A stretch of 64,000 nucleotides of DNA, taken from the NCBI GenBank assembly GCA_028829895.1, contig CM054179.1, forward strand, positions 47,687,891 through 47,751,890, read 5' to 3'. A model generated the notes under the pieces. It saw only the letters and a program-made list of their open reading frames with translations, did no database searches and was not told the DNA's origin. This document shows, piece by piece, positions 1 through 64,000 of this stretch. Numbering within the stretch: position 1 is the first letter of the stretch; the number at the start of each line of letters is the position of its first letter. The DNA is from Sinotaia quadrata. Lineage: Eukaryota > Mollusca > Gastropoda > Architaenioglossa > Viviparidae. Made by a program: the position numbers and the translations under genes.

Positions 1-1325
1 AAGCAAATTACTGGGCTGCCTTACCAAAAGCAAATTACTCTCTTCAGTCCATCTGCTGTTTTAATATGTTCGTTTGTTGGAGACGGTGCCTTTAAGAAGT
101 TTCGTAATATGGATCTGCCGATTTCGATGCAGTTTAAAGCCTATTTACCCAGACGACCCGCTTGAAACATCGGCACATATTTCATTTGTCAATCGAGCAT
201 TGATTGTTAAAATGGAAAAACAAATATGCTTATCTATCTATCTATCTATTAGTCTTGTCGACTGTTGGGGCACCACTGATGACCTGACAACCATTTTCCT
301 CCAATCCATTCTGTCTCTACTAATCTTACTACATTGCTCAGTATATATACTAATATACTAGTATCCAGAAATACAGTATCAATGACATTGATCTTGAGGC
401 ATACTTACCTGGATTGATAGTCGGATGTGGTGGACACATATAATCATTACTAAAATCTTTATTGTTTTTAATTGTAAAAAAAAAAATTACTTTTCAGTCT
501 GGAATTACATGTTCTAACACGACGGCACAGAGTAGGTCATTACTGAGACGACGCCATATTACATGTATATTTCCTTTTTGAACTACAGTTTGGGTTAGCT
601 ACTACAGTAAAATCGAATCAAAAGTATGATTCAGCATTCCAGAATAATATATATCTGAATATGACTGGATAGAAGACTTGATAGTAAAAGGTACGTAGAT
701 TTCGATCGCCTTATCCATTTGAAGTTAGACGACATTTTGAGAATATGATATGAATCGAAATTTAAATCATGTGAGTCAAATTTGTATGTTGATGCTGACT
801 AACAGAAAGTGTACAGTTAAATATGGATTGTTTTACTAAGTAATTTAATTGAATATGGCCTATATGGTTAATATAGTATTAACACTCATTCGTAATGTCT
901 GTGTGAATGGTTAGATTTTATTATGATGTTATATGCTAATGTTTTATTTTGAACATATTAACATTTCTTTCTTTCAGAGGCATATGCCAAACTTAGTATT
1001 TATTAACAGAACAATTGACTGGACACTTAGACTGCAATTGCTTGTGTTTCAGGATTTCTGGTTTTGTTTTTGTTTTTGTTTTGGTCTTATCTTGATTTCA
1101 AGTGGGATTTGGAATCTATTCCTGATGTGATGTCATGTCCTATCGAGAGTCTACCAGCGTGTGTACGTCACTCCAATGCATCATCGAGATAAGTTTTGAT
1201 GCCAATGTGACGTGCGCTTGAACTTGCTCTATGTGGCATTATGATGAAATATGTTACTTATTTTTCTAAATTTTGTTAACTTTTCTTCTTCTTTTTCTCT
1301 AAAATTCTTGTTATTTTTTCCTCGC
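1..1325. other. Upstream non-coding DNA, nothing recognised
   Basis: AT-rich sequence with many short stop-bounded frames. I see no exon-like reading frame with splice sites, no RNA gene and no clear transposon. A short TATC run sits at about 233-250. Confidence 0.5.
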
Positions 1326-1455
1326 GTATTTGTTAGTGAAAGTAATTTCTATCTTTGTTAGTGAAAGTAATTTCTATCTTTGTTAGTGAAAGTAATTCTA
1401 TCTTTGTTAGTGAAAGTAATTTCTATCTTTGTTAGTGAAAGTAATTTCTATCGTA
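1326..1455. repeat. 25-bp minisatellite
   Basis: About five tandem copies of a 25-bp unit (tttgttagtgaaagtaattt plus ctatc), nearly identical to one another. Confidence 0.9.
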
Positions 1456-1499
1456 TTTTCGTAATCTAATGATTAGTCTTGTTCTCTGTTCGTCTATTT

Positions 1500-2010
1500 A
1501 TAAGTGTCAGACATCGATTCTCAGTGGGGGCCGGGAGCCAACTTGGCGGCGTACTAGTATATCGGAGTAACAGTTGCAGATATACATATATAACCAGTGA
1601 CCCATACTCTGCATCGGCACTTGTAAATGTCTTGCATCACAGCTAATTACTTGACTTACTTGACATCTCCTTGGATTCCCCGTGGAACAAAGGGCCTCAA
1701 TAACAGTTCTCCATCTCAGTCTATTCTGGGCAGCCTTTTTCAGTTCACCCCATGACAGGTTGCAGCTCTTCATTTCCTCTTCGCAGGATCGTCTCCAGGT
1801 AGTCTTAGACCGACCGAGCCGTCTCTTTCCCTGGGGGTTCCACTGCAAAGCCTGCTGGGTGATGTCCTGTGGGGATGTAGAGGCATCTCCCAGATTCAAG
1901 CACTGGTTGGATTTTTCTGTTACTTTGGTTTTGTAGCGTGTGGGATTTTACAGGGTGGGGCTGCTGGCCTCACGCCCAACCCTCCTCCTTTCTCACCCGG
2001 GATTGGGACC
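1500..2010 (-). mobile_element. LINE 3' fragment (reverse-transcriptase ORF tail)
   Basis: On the minus strand this encodes the C-terminal tail seen in many invertebrate endonuclease/reverse-transcriptase LINE proteins: a W-NPQGKRRLGRSKTTWRR segment, then a WGELKKAAQNRLRWR segment and a short cysteine-containing end. Just upstream on the minus strand is a 'ggccggtcccaatcccgg...ggaggagggttgg' stretch, which I also associate with such elements. It is separated from the tail by frame breaks, so the copy is dead. The RT core and the endonuclease are absent. The clade cannot be fixed from the tail alone. Confidence 0.72.
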
Positions 2011-2039
2011 GGCCATGGCGGAGTTCATTTACTAATATT

Positions 2040-2205
2040 TGATATAATTCATTATCTTAGTACAGGCATCGAAGTCTTATTAACACTTCTTTATAGATTC
2101 AGCATATGGCTATCTTATTAACACTTCTATGTAAATTCACTATATGGCTATCTTAGTACATTCAAGACATCGAAGTCTTATTAACACTTCTCTATAGATT
2201 CTAAA
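2040..2205. repeat. Degenerate minisatellite of about 60 bp
   Basis: Three diverged copies of a unit containing 'gaagtcttattaacacttct', 'atagattc' and 'tatcttagtaca'. Confidence 0.65.
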
Positions 2206-2535
2206 TACCGAGAGCTCCTTATGTTGAAGCGTATTATTGCTATAATTCCTGTAAAATTTACACATATGTTATAAACATTCTTGCTGGAATGGTACTGTAA
2301 ACCGGAATGCATCACAAGTACTTTCACACAATGTCTCCAGGGTAAAACTTTATTTTCCTCGTCGTCTACCACCACCACCATTGCGCATTTGGAATATTAC
2401 TCGATCCACGCATGCGCACAGGACGATAATATTGACAACAACACTGATTGTAATGTTGTTTACTTCTGAATGGATTAAATGCTAAATTACTTTTCTTGTT
2501 TCAACTTGAATCGAACTAAAACACTTAGAGAATAG

Positions 2536-2538
2536 AGT

Positions 2539-2594
<56 letters not shown>

Positions 2595-2597
2595 TCA
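2536..2597. repeat. (CTTT)n microsatellite
   Basis: Near-perfect tetranucleotide run of about 15 units, followed by degenerate CTTT-rich sequence to about 2635. Confidence 0.95.
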
Positions 2598-3049
2598 ACC
2601 TTTCATTCAAACTTTCTTTCTTTTAGTCTTTCTTTCGCTAATTTTTGTATTTTTTTATGCTTTAAAAAATATGTAATTCTAAAACTGAAACTGTGTATGT
2701 CTGCTGGTGTGTAGTCTGAACGTCGAAATAGCCACTAATAACGATACTGGATTAATCTTGAAATACTAACATGTGTTCGCCAGACCTATTTGAATTACAT
2801 CCTATAAATTTTAATTAAAAAAAAATATTGTTTGAGTTAAAAGAAAAATCACAAGAAAGACAAGAGAAAATTAAAAATGGTTGCACCGCACAGCGATTTT
2901 CAACTTGCAGCATATTTCATGGCAGTTCCAAGCAGCAGCGCCGCAGAGGTTGCGTCACTACACTCTGCGCGAGGTGGCAGCTTAGTTGTGTTCTAACATT
3001 GGCCAGTATAGCACTTTCAGGATCGTAGCTGTGGATATCTGAATCGAGT

Positions 3050-3505
3050 TACCGGTCAGTGTTAAAGTGCTAGGACTCCGAGAAGCCGTTGCCAGTAAAG
3101 TGACCTTTGCCAATCAACACTACATTGCTAGAGATTTGAGCAGTCGTTGTTGATAAAATAACACTTGCCAAGCAATGCTTCAGTGCTAGGAATTTGAACA
3201 GTCGTTGCCGGTAGAGTGACGCTTGCGTACTACAGTGTTAGGGATTTGAACACTCGATGTCAGATAAGTGACGCTTTTCAATCAGTACTACTCTGTCAGA
3301 GATTTGAACAGTCGATGCCGGTGAAGAGACACTTGTCAATCAGTCCTAGTGTATCAATGATTTGAACAGTCGTTGCCGATAAAGTGACGCTTGTCAATCA
3401 ATACTACAGTGTTAAAGAGTTGAAGAGTCGATGCCAGTAAAAGTGATGCTTGTTAATCATTTCTACAGTGATAGGGATTTGAACAGTTGACGCCAGTAAA
3501 ATCTG
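3050..3505. repeat. Minisatellite of about 60 bp, diverged
   Basis: Seven or more copies of a unit with the core 'gatttgaacagtcgttgccgg', 'gtgacgcttgtcaatca' and 'tacagtgtta'. The copies differ by many substitutions and small indels, so the array is old compared with the 53-bp array that follows. Confidence 0.85.
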
Positions 3506-3589
3506 AGGGATCTGAACCGTCCAAATCAGAATCGTGACTCTAATAACTGGTATCGATTTAAACTTTGGATCTAAAAATTGTGACAACGG

Positions 3590-4300
3590 TCAGTACTGTC
3601 ATGGTGGCGATCTCAGCTCTAGATATATAAGAAAATTGACGTTGATCACTACTACAGTGATAGAGATAGAGATTTCTGGAAATCATAAACGTGACATCGG
3701 TCTGTAAAGAATTGCAATTGTGGCTATGCAAGTAATGTTGATATAGAAACGTGGCATTTTGGTTACCAGTACACGGATAGTGATCTAAGCTATGGATCTC
3801 ATAAACGTGACATTGGTCAGTACTCACGGATAGTGCGCTAAACTGTTGTTATCAGAAACGTGACATTGGTCAGTACTCACGGAAAGTGCGCTAAACTGTG
3901 ATTATCAGAAATGTGACATTGGTCAGTACTCACGGATAGTGTACTAAACTGTTGTTATCAGAAACGTGACATTGATCAGTACTCACGGATAGTGCGCTAA
4001 ACTGTTGTTATCAGAAACGTGACATTGGTCAGTACTCACGGATAGTGCGCTAAACTGTGATTATCAGAAACGTGACATTGGTCAGTACTCACGGATAGTG
4101 CGCTAAACTGTGATTATCAGAAACGTGACACTGGTCAGTACTCACGGATAGTGCGCTAAACTGTGGTTATCAGAAACGTGACATTGGTCAGTACTCACGG
4201 ATAGTGCGCTAAACTGTGGTTATCAGAAACGTGACATTGGCCAGTACTCACGGATAGTGCGGATATCAGAAACGTGACATTCCTCAAAAAGAATAGCAAT
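3590..4300. repeat. 53-bp minisatellite
   Basis: Between about 3823 and 4270 there are about eight to nine highly similar copies of a 53-bp unit containing 'gatagtgcgctaaactg', 'ttatcagaaacgtgacattgg' and 'tcagtactcacg'. Diverged relatives extend to both sides (3590-3820 and 4270-4460). Open frames across it are by-products of the repeat. Confidence 0.92.
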
Positions 4301-4844
4301 GGTAGTGATGTAAGCTTTGGGTATCAGGAACGTGATTTTAAGGATAGTGATCTAAACTGTGGATTTCAGATATGTGACATATGCTCAGTTCTGCAGTGAT
4401 TGTGGTCTGTGTTGTGGGTATCAGAGACGTGACATTGGTCAGTATTGAATAATAGAGTGAATAGCAAACACCGAAATCATGAACATTGTTCAACAAAAAT
4501 TCGCAATCCTGGATACTGATAGTCATAGGACTGACCGTGACCAAACATTAGTAAATGTTTGCTGACGTGATCCAACAGAGTGTAGATATTTTGTTGGCTG
4601 CTTAGATGTGACTTTAACAATCCACTGAGAGAGGAACCCTAAAAATGATTGTTAAGATAATGAGTGTTACGGTATGATTGTGGACTTGACATCACCAAAA
4701 CCCTCTCATAGAAGAACCCATAACTATTATAATTATGACTGATTTGTCTTGACCTAACATTCAAGCAGTTTAGATTATTAGACTTGCCGTAAACAAATCC
4801 ACTCATAGAAAAGCTTATATTCTGTAAATGAGAATCTATGACCT

Positions 4845-5110
4845 GACAAATTACTCCGATTAATATGTACGGATAGTTTTGACCTAACAAATTACTCTGA
4901 TTAATATGTACGGTTAGTCTTGACCTAACAAATTACCCTGATTAATATGTACGGTTAGTCTTGACCTAACAAATTACTCCGATTAATATGTACGGTTAGT
5001 CTTGACCTAACAAATTACTCCGATTTATATGTACGGATAGTCTTGACCTAAAAATCACTCCGATTAATATGTACGGATAGTCTTCTAAGAAATCTCCAAG
5101 TTTATTATGT
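4845..5110. repeat. Minisatellite of about 41 bp
   Basis: Six copies of a unit containing 'aacaaattactccgattaat', 'atgtacggttagtcttgacc' and a variable end. More diverged pieces continue to about 5500. Confidence 0.88.
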
Positions 5111-5509
5111 ACGGTTAGTTTTGACATTACTAAGTCATTCACTCTGAAACTCATACTTAGACGACATAAAACAATTCATGGATAAATTCGTACTACGATC
5201 ATTAGACTTTGCGCCAACAAACCCACTCAGAGAAACATATGCTATGAGTTAACAAAACCCACTCTAAGGAACCCATATTATGATTTTAAAATTAGACGTA
5301 CAAAAACACACTTATAAAATTCACTGTTATGATTATAAAATTAGAAAAATCGATGTGACGGTTTTAACTTTTGAGCAGTCACTGTTAAAGCCCACCCAGA
5401 GAAATTACTGTTATGAATATGAAATTGACAAGAAAAGTACTCAGAGAAATGTTTGTTCTGAATATAAAATTTGAATTTACTCAGAGAAACGTAAGCTATG
5501 ACGTAGCAA

Positions 5510-6818
5510 ACATGCTCAGTAAGAAATCCAAACTGCGACAGTTAGTCTTTGCCTGAATTCATATGCAATAACATTGTTTTCCCCTTCTGGGAACGTTGCA
5601 CGTCAGAAAGAACTATCTTTTTGAAGTTGTGAAATGTTGATTTTTTTGTTGCATTTATTATCTTTCTTTCCTTTCCTTTTTTTTTTTAATTCTTTTACGT
5701 GACGTACGTAGCTCGTAAAATACATTGTGGTAAAATTAACGTAGATTTCCTTCTTTAAGGAAGATACTTACTCTTTTGATTTAAAGAACAAAGCAGATTA
5801 TTATCAAAGGAAAATCTGTACCAAAATCTTCATGTCCTGCGACCAAGGAATTCTCGCTCTTAGTATGCGAGAGTACAATGAGCTTGCAGACTTAACAGAG
5901 GAATGCTCATTTCGGTCATAAACTCCATCTCAGGCTGGTGTGGAGTGTACCCGTGGATCAGTACTGGAACAAATGCACTTGGAGTGTGGAGTGGAGTGTT
6001 GCTAGCGAACACACATTTAGTAAGGTAAGTTTTACACAGAATGCGTCATGCATGACAGGCAATGTCACTTCGAGTAATGTCCAGTTAAAGTTAATTTATT
6101 TGAGATGGAGTCTTTATGTTTGTTTTTTTTAAATGTCCAACCGATTTTCGCCTTCATTATTATTTGTTCCTCAGTGTAAAATGAAGATGTGCATGGATTT
6201 ACTATAACAACAAAAATATAATATTGCAATAAAAAATAACATTGTGCTATACTATAACAAAAAGAAACATTGCAATAATATAATAAAATGTAACATAACA
6301 ATTAAAAAAATAACATTGCAATACTATAACAAACATGACATATAATGGAGTTATCGGTTCTTATCTTATTACATTTAAAAGAATTAGACGCTTCCAAAAT
6401 ATAATAATAACAATAATAATAAAGGTATCATATTTTGACACCAAGGCTAAGTACACACAATACAACTGAAATAAATCAAACATTTTTTTTCCATTATAAA
6501 TTAGCGTATTAAGTAGAGTGTAACCCGGTGGCGTCGAAAGTAAACAAAAAGTCTCGCGGCGCCAGTGAATATTCAAACAAATAATGAATTGTCACGGTCA
6601 TCGAACCTTCAGCACTGTTTATTTGCTTCGATCTAATGCCAGACGTGTTTCATGTTCTTGTGTCATAGCCAGGCTTTTAACGGTAAAGATTCCATTACAG
6701 CTGAAAGTCGGAAGTATAGGCCATTGGATACTGCTAGGGAAAAGCTGCCGGAAAATGTACTAAATGCTAAGTCAAACTTTCACTATTACCCATGGCTATA
6801 ATTTTCTCTCCATTCCAG

Positions 6819-6822
<4 letters not shown>
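5510..6822. other. Non-coding DNA, nothing recognised
   Basis: AT-rich sequence containing several near-repeats of 'aacattgcaataatataac' at 6180-6340. No exon with usable splice sites, no RNA gene and no transposon was recognised. Confidence 0.45.

Positions 6823-6879
<57 letters not shown>
6823..6879. repeat. (CT)n microsatellite
   Basis: Pure CT dinucleotide run of about 57 bp. It is a homopurine/homopyrimidine tract. Confidence 0.95.
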
Positions 6880-6884
<5 letters not shown>

Positions 6885-7044
6885 TTATCCTCTCTTTTCC
6901 TTTCTAAGGCTTGAGATTGAGAGAACAGCGAAAGTTGAAAAAGGGAGTGAAACCCAAACATCTCTAGTTGGAACAGTGGAAGGCAATCTATCAAGAGACA
7001 CTTTCATCAGATATGTTAAAGTTAACAAGTGCATGCAGTCAGGC

Positions 7045-7425
7045 ACTTTCATGAGGTAGGATAAAAGATTAGCAATTACAAAAGAACACTTTCACGAAGT
7101 AGGATAAAAATAAGCAATTACAAAGAACACTTTCACGAAGTAGGATAAAGATAAGCAACTACTAAAAATTTTCACGAGGTAGGATAAAATATAAACAATT
7201 ACAAAAGACTTTCACGAGGTAGGATAAAAGATAAGCAATTACTAAATACTTTGACATGGTAGGATAAAAGATAAACAATTACTAAATACTTTGACATGGT
7301 AGGATAAAAGATAAGCAATTACTAAATACTTTGACATGGTAGGATAAAAGATAAACAATTACTAAATACTTTGACATGGTAGGATAAAAGATAAACAATT
7401 ACTAAATACTTTCACGCGGTAGAAT
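7045..7425. repeat. 40-bp minisatellite
   Basis: Nine to ten tandem copies of a unit containing 'aggataaaagataagcaatt' and 'actaaatactttgacatggt'. The first copies (7045-7200) are more diverged ('ttcacgaagt') and the later ones nearly identical. Confidence 0.92.
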
Positions 7426-7433
7426 AAATGGCA

Positions 7434-8271
<838 letters not shown>

Positions 8272-8272
<1 letters not shown>

Positions 8273-8915
8273 ACGGACAAAGATTTACCTATCGAGAAAC
8301 ACCGTTCTGTGCTCCGCTTATTTATATTAAACGGGAATGTTGCATCCCGCCAGTTCTACAATACAAACACCTATTCGAAGATGAATGAAGAAAAATCACT
8401 GCTTTTATCCGAAGCCAGAGAAGGTATTAACGTTCCCCACACACCCATCCCTCCCACTCTACACTGCGAATTTCTAATCAGTCATAGACGGCTCACGGTA
8501 GACAGGACAGAACGAAAATCTCTGTTTAATTTCTGGACTGTTTGATAAATGATTCGCCGTCGGTAACTGAGATTAGTGTCGATAATTAAAACGTACTTTA
8601 GAGACGCGCCACGGGATGACGTAAATTAAATGACGTCAGCTGTTCAACACTTAGATATCAATCTGCATAAACATTCCTAGAAGATATATTTCATGCAGCG
8701 GTAGATTTCCTTCGAGTAGAAGTAAGCGCTTGATTACCTCCCCATAACAAAAAATTACTACCTAACGAAACATTCTCATTACAGTAAGCAAATCCTCTAA
8801 TAAGACACCCCATTAGTAGTAACTCAGATGCCTGATTAAAGAATTATCCTGAAACAGTCAGTTTACTCCACTAGTAATGCTACTCACATTCCCATACAAA
8901 GCAGTAATTAAGCTA
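8272..8915. other. Non-coding DNA, nothing recognised
   Basis: Unique sequence of mixed composition between the TATC tract and the next minisatellite. I see no exon or transposon in it. Confidence 0.45.
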
Positions 8916-9240
8916 CTATCTAACTCAGTTAACTTAACATTTCCTAGCAGTAATTAAGCTACTCAGTTAACATTTCCTAGCAGTAATTAAGCTACTCAGT
9001 TAACATTTCCTAGCAGTAATTAAGCTACTATCTAACTCAGTTAACTTAACATTTCCTAGCAGTAATTAAGCTACTCAGTTAACATTTCCTAGCAGTAATT
9101 AAGCCACTCACTTAACTTAACACTTCCATAGCAGTAAATAAGCTACTCAGTTAACGAAACATTTCCACTGCAGTAATTAAGCTACACAGTTAACTTAACT
9201 TTTTCCACAGCAGTAATTAAGCTAAACTAATGAAACATCG
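8916..9240. repeat. Minisatellite of variable unit (33-57 bp)
   Basis: About eight copies built on 'cagtaattaagctactcag' and 'ttaacatttcctag'. Some copies have an extra 'tatctaactcagttaactta' block, so unit length varies. Degenerate relatives continue to about 9480. Confidence 0.85.
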
Positions 9241-9494
9241 ATAGCAATAAGTTGCTAGACTAATTAAACATTCCTTTAGCAGTAAACCACTTGACAAATG
9301 CAACATTTGTCATAGCAATAAGCTGCTAGACCAAGGAAACATTCCCGCTAAACTAACTACTCAACTAACGAAACATTAACATAGCAGTAAACTGCAAGAC
9401 TACCGAAAACATTAGCAACTCGATTAATAAAAATTGACATAACATTTTAAACTAACTACTCGACTGGTGAAACGTAAACATTGTAAGCTTCAGG

Positions 9495-9645
9495 ACTAAT
9501 GTAACATTCCACATAACAATTAGTGACTCGACTAACGAAAAGTTTCATTCCCATAACAATTAGCGGCTCGACTAACGAAAAGTTTCATTCCCATAACAAT
9601 TAGCGGCTCGACTAACGAAAAGTTCCATTCCCATAACAATAAGCT
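9495..9645. repeat. 40-bp minisatellite
   Basis: Three close copies and one diverged copy of a unit containing 'cccataacaattagcggctc' and 'gactaacgaaaagtttcatt'. Confidence 0.88.
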
Positions 9646-9667
9646 AGTACAGAGCTAGACTAAGGAA

Positions 9668-9795
9668 AAGCGCGCGCGCGTGCGTGCGTGCGTGCGTGCG
9701 CGTGTGTGTATGTGTGCGCGCGTGCGTGCGTGTGCGTACGTGCGTGGTGTGTGTATGTGTGCGTGCGTGTGTGTGCATGTGTGTGCGTGTGTGAA
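9668..9795. repeat. (CG/TG)n alternating purine-pyrimidine tract
   Basis: About 125 bp of almost uninterrupted alternation (CGCG, TGCG, TGTG), strongly CpG-containing in an otherwise AT-rich region. Such sequence can adopt Z-DNA. The open frames on both strands here are simple-sequence artefacts. Confidence 0.92.
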
Positions 9796-9799
9796 TATA

Positions 9800-11425
9800 C
9801 TGCATATTTGGTACATATCATTTCTTGTGAACTTTTCTCGGTCTCGCATGGTCTCAACGTATCCATGCTGTGGTCATGCCTACCTTTCGTCAGTTTTAGC
9901 AGTTATAGGAAATGTCAGTAATTTGACAGCTTAATGAGACTACTGAGGCATATTTCTATATATAGAACAGTCTTTCACTTTCTTCATTTTATTAAGGTCA
10001 CAAATTTCCGAATCTAACCATACCAATGTAGTTTTAAATCTCTGTTTTATACTGCTAATGACGTAACATTTTCATTTTACTGTCTAACATCTACAAATAT
10101 AAAAACTGGGGCTGCAACACAATTTAAATCAAATCAATTATTTGTACATATAAAGTATTTTACTATTCTTGTAGTAATTAGAATTGCTGGAAATCGGCCT
10201 AAGCCAGAAGCGCTCCCAATAAATTAATAAGAAAGTAATTTGAACTGCTATAGCCATCGAGTTTAGTCACCAGTTTTTAAGTTGCTACCTCTTAAGTTAA
10301 CAGCTGCTAGTTAAAAATTAAACCTCACCTTGAACTGCTTATTTTAAGAACAGCATATGGATTTTACTTATACTTGTTTATTTTAAGAAAAGCATATGGA
10401 CTTTATTATTATTGTTATCATTTTACATTAACCGTTATATACTTATATCTTAATACCTCCCAACCATGACTTTTAGTATGTTCGAATCTTCCCCACATTT
10501 TTGCTTGTAAGCGTTCCCCATTTTAAAAAAACCGAGTAACAACGCCGAGTAATTGTTGAGAGAGGAGGGTCTGCTGTTTCGACCGGAAAATGGCCGTTGA
10601 ACGGATAACAGTTGACTTCAGTCGGGCATACCGCAGTACGCACTGAATTGTGCCGAGCAGATGCCATTGGATCAGGCACGTAACGCCAGCACCACTGCAA
10701 CTAACAAAGCACATCAACATCCACTGCAACAATAAGTCTGCACGGAAGATTTACAGAGATTGTCCATACTGTAATGAAAAAGCTACATGGCGTTTACTAA
10801 ATATTGGATTTTTTTTATGGCAATGCATATAATTTTAATACAGTACAGTTGCTAATCATTAAAAGTGAGCTGTACTAGCTGTTACTGTGATTGATTCTAA
10901 TTAAAACAGTTACTTTAAATATATCAAACACGACATTAATGAACATTTTCTTTTGTGCTTTAATGGGATTTAAATGTGATTTAATTTATCACTATTTATT
11001 TTTATTAAAATAATTTTAATACATCGGGCGTCTTATTTTAAATCTGTTTAAAAAGTAATATTTTAATTAACGGTGTTACTTTAAATGTATTAATCATGGT
11101 CTTAATTACACTTTTACTTTGATCATAGTATGATTTTAATGAAAACAATGAATTTAACCTTATTACTGTGAATGTTAAGAGCAATATTATTTTAATTTTA
11201 CGATGACTTTAAAAAGCAATATTAATTTAACCATTGCTAAGACTGTACTGAAATATAGAGTAACTGTTCCTGCGACCAATGGACATCGTTTCATTTAACA
11301 ATTACTATGATTTTAATGAACGCTGTTACTGTGCAAAAGTGATATTGTGACTTAGAATCAAGCACTGCTAATTTAATGGTTGCAATAATTAACTGAATAC
11401 ACATTCTGTTTTGAAAGAGACAACA
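9800..11425. other. Region upstream of the aminopeptidase gene
   Basis: AT-rich sequence with no recognised exon or transposon. It should contain the 5' UTR and possibly the promoter, unless further non-coding exons lie upstream. A CCAAT pentamer at 11276-11280 lies about 150 bp before the start codon. I see no convincing TATA box placed against a start site, so no promoter is called. Confidence 0.4.
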
Positions 11426-62692
<51,267 letters not shown>

Positions 62693-63455
62693 GTAAGTAA
62701 TATATTTCTCGATATTCTGCCTCGATTTACAATGGTAGAATATTGGTTGGCTATCGCTGAAAATGCTGGCAGTGTGAATATATATATAATCCTTTAGTAT
62801 GAGTTCGTTTAGGTGCGTGTGTCTCTATACGTCTATTGCTCGTGTATCGTTTTCGGACGACAGTTATTAATGACATGATGACGGGTTCGCGAAATGTGAG
62901 TGACAGTGTTGATTGGGGGTGGGGGGTGTTCTGGCCACACGCATCTGGCCTAAGAGGTCTGCCCTTAGTTTTTCCTATGCATTTCTGAAATTTTTCCCAG
63001 GCTGTATACCTTTAAATAGGCCGTCAGTCGACAGCAATCACAACCACAACAGCAACACCAACGCAACAACCACCGCCGAGAGCAACAACGACAGCAGCGA
63101 CGGTGAGGTGCAGTTCATGCAGTGGGGATATTTTAATCACCCAATTGCTGACATGATTCAACTTCTGCTTGACCACCTTTACTGGCCACCCGCGCCCGCC
63201 TTCATTCATCCCAACGGACACCGGGGACAACCACGACGCCAGCGACGCCACCAGTGAGGAGGCAAGGGGATGAAACAATCCGGGCGCACATACTCACTAG
63301 GTACAGACTTGGTGTTACTAGCCTGGGCTGTAAGACACCCCCTCCCACTCCAAGTTCGGGAACGACAATAACAACTTCCACCACAACTTTAGCCTACGGA
63401 CAGTCAGCCTTTGCCGGCCAGACATGTTTATGCAGAGGACGAGCGAGGTACAACA
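62693..63455 (+). other. Start of intron 21 or 3' region
   Basis: Contains CAA/CAG-rich trinucleotide sequence at 63035-63110. An acceptor-like TTTTCCCAG at 62991-62999 is followed within four codons by a stop in the required phase, so it is not the terminal exon. Confidence 0.6.
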
Positions 63456-63725
63456 CTACTCAAACCACAAGTCTACACGTGAAGATTTTAACTTTTAAAC
63501 TTGCTACAACCACAAGTCTACACATGAAGATTTTACCTAAACTTGCCACAACCACAAGTCTACACATGAAGATTTTACCTAAACTTGCCACAACCACAAG
63601 TCTACACATGAAGATTTTACCTAAACTTGCCACAACCACAAGTCTACACATGAAGATTTTACCTAAACTTGCCACAGCCACAAGTCTACACATGAAGATT
63701 TTACCTAAACTTGCCACAACCACAG
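63456..63725. repeat. 42-bp minisatellite
   Basis: Six copies of 'acaaccacaagtctacacat' plus 'gaagattttacctaaacttg' and 'cc'. The unit length is a multiple of three, so a 202-codon frame (63254-63862) stays open through it with a 14-residue period (core SLHMKILPKLA). No splice or domain evidence makes that frame a gene. Confidence 0.92.
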
Positions 63726-64000
63726 ACTACAGCAGACATGCCACTCAACGACACAGGAAAAAGAAAAGGAAAAAAAATCAACAATATTGCCAACACTATG
63801 CAAGCACGAAGACAGAAACTACAACAGCAACACCACCGCCAACGCTCGCCGAATACTCGTGAAGGAAGCCTGTCCCACTGGAGCACTACAGATCAGAGAA
63901 CGTCTTATGACGAAATGATCCACGAAAGCTCCAGTGGTGACGTAAAACTGTTAGCGTAACTACCACCAAGGGACGAGAGACCAACCTGATAAACGGCTCC
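63726..64000. other. Window end, nothing recognised
   Basis: A- and CAA-rich sequence without a recognised exon. The terminal aminopeptidase exon probably lies further on. Confidence 0.5.

Noticed and set aside
3590..4300. Regular repeats that could suggest a CRISPR array
   Set aside because: Repeats are directly adjacent with no unique spacers, and the DNA is eukaryotic. They are minisatellites.
62990..63015. TTTTCCCAG acceptor as the start of the terminal aminopeptidase exon
   Set aside because: In the phase needed after exon 21 the frame stops after four codons (GCT GTA TAC CTT TAA), and no M1 C-terminal pattern follows in other frames.

Overview
This is a stretch of eukaryotic, invertebrate nuclear DNA: AT-rich, intron-dominated and packed with microsatellites and 20-80 bp minisatellites. 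One split gene runs left to right, surrounded by transposon remains. The mobile-element types (an LTR element with a Gag-like start, two or three LINE types, a MULE derivative and a microsatellite-linked repeat family) and the style of the gene suggest a spiralian, probably a mollusc. That taxonomic guess is inference only.

The gene encodes an M1-family zinc aminopeptidase of the aminopeptidase N type, a type II membrane ectopeptidase. I could trace 21 exons on the + strand from 11426 to 62692. All introns have compatible phases, and the joined exons give 905 codons. The exons carry the cytoplasmic tail and membrane anchor (exon 1), the N-terminal beta domain (exons 2-6), an altered exopeptidase motif GGMEH and HELAH (exon 7), the third zinc ligand in NEGFA (exon 8), the catalytic tyrosine (exon 9) and the C-terminal domain (exons 12-21). 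The last 50-60 residues were not found and probably lie beyond 64000.

Region by region: 1-11425 holds no recognisable gene, only minisatellites, a LINE tail (about 1500-2010) and a TATC-linked repeat copy. Intron 1 holds a LINE reverse-transcriptase remnant with FADDV. Intron 2 holds a possible SINE, two minisatellites and the reverse copy of the repeat family. Intron 6 holds two decayed copies of a LINE with a restriction-like endonuclease. Intron 7 holds a MULE derivative with terminal inverted repeats and an 8-bp target duplication. Intron 13 holds the third copy of the repeat family. Intron 16 holds a 7.7-kb LTR retrotransposon (48420-56113). Its two 1674-bp LTRs show no difference on reading, and its single 1007-codon ORF has no visible pol domains.

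Two observations stand out. First, tandem duplication has repeatedly caught exon-intron junctions of the aminopeptidase gene: the exon 7 acceptor (50 bp, two copies), the exon 8 donor (39-bp array), the exon 15 acceptor (66 bp, two copies, in frame) and, more weakly, the exon 20 donor. Second, the very young LTR element has a large intact ORF of unknown function and lies in sense orientation inside the gene.
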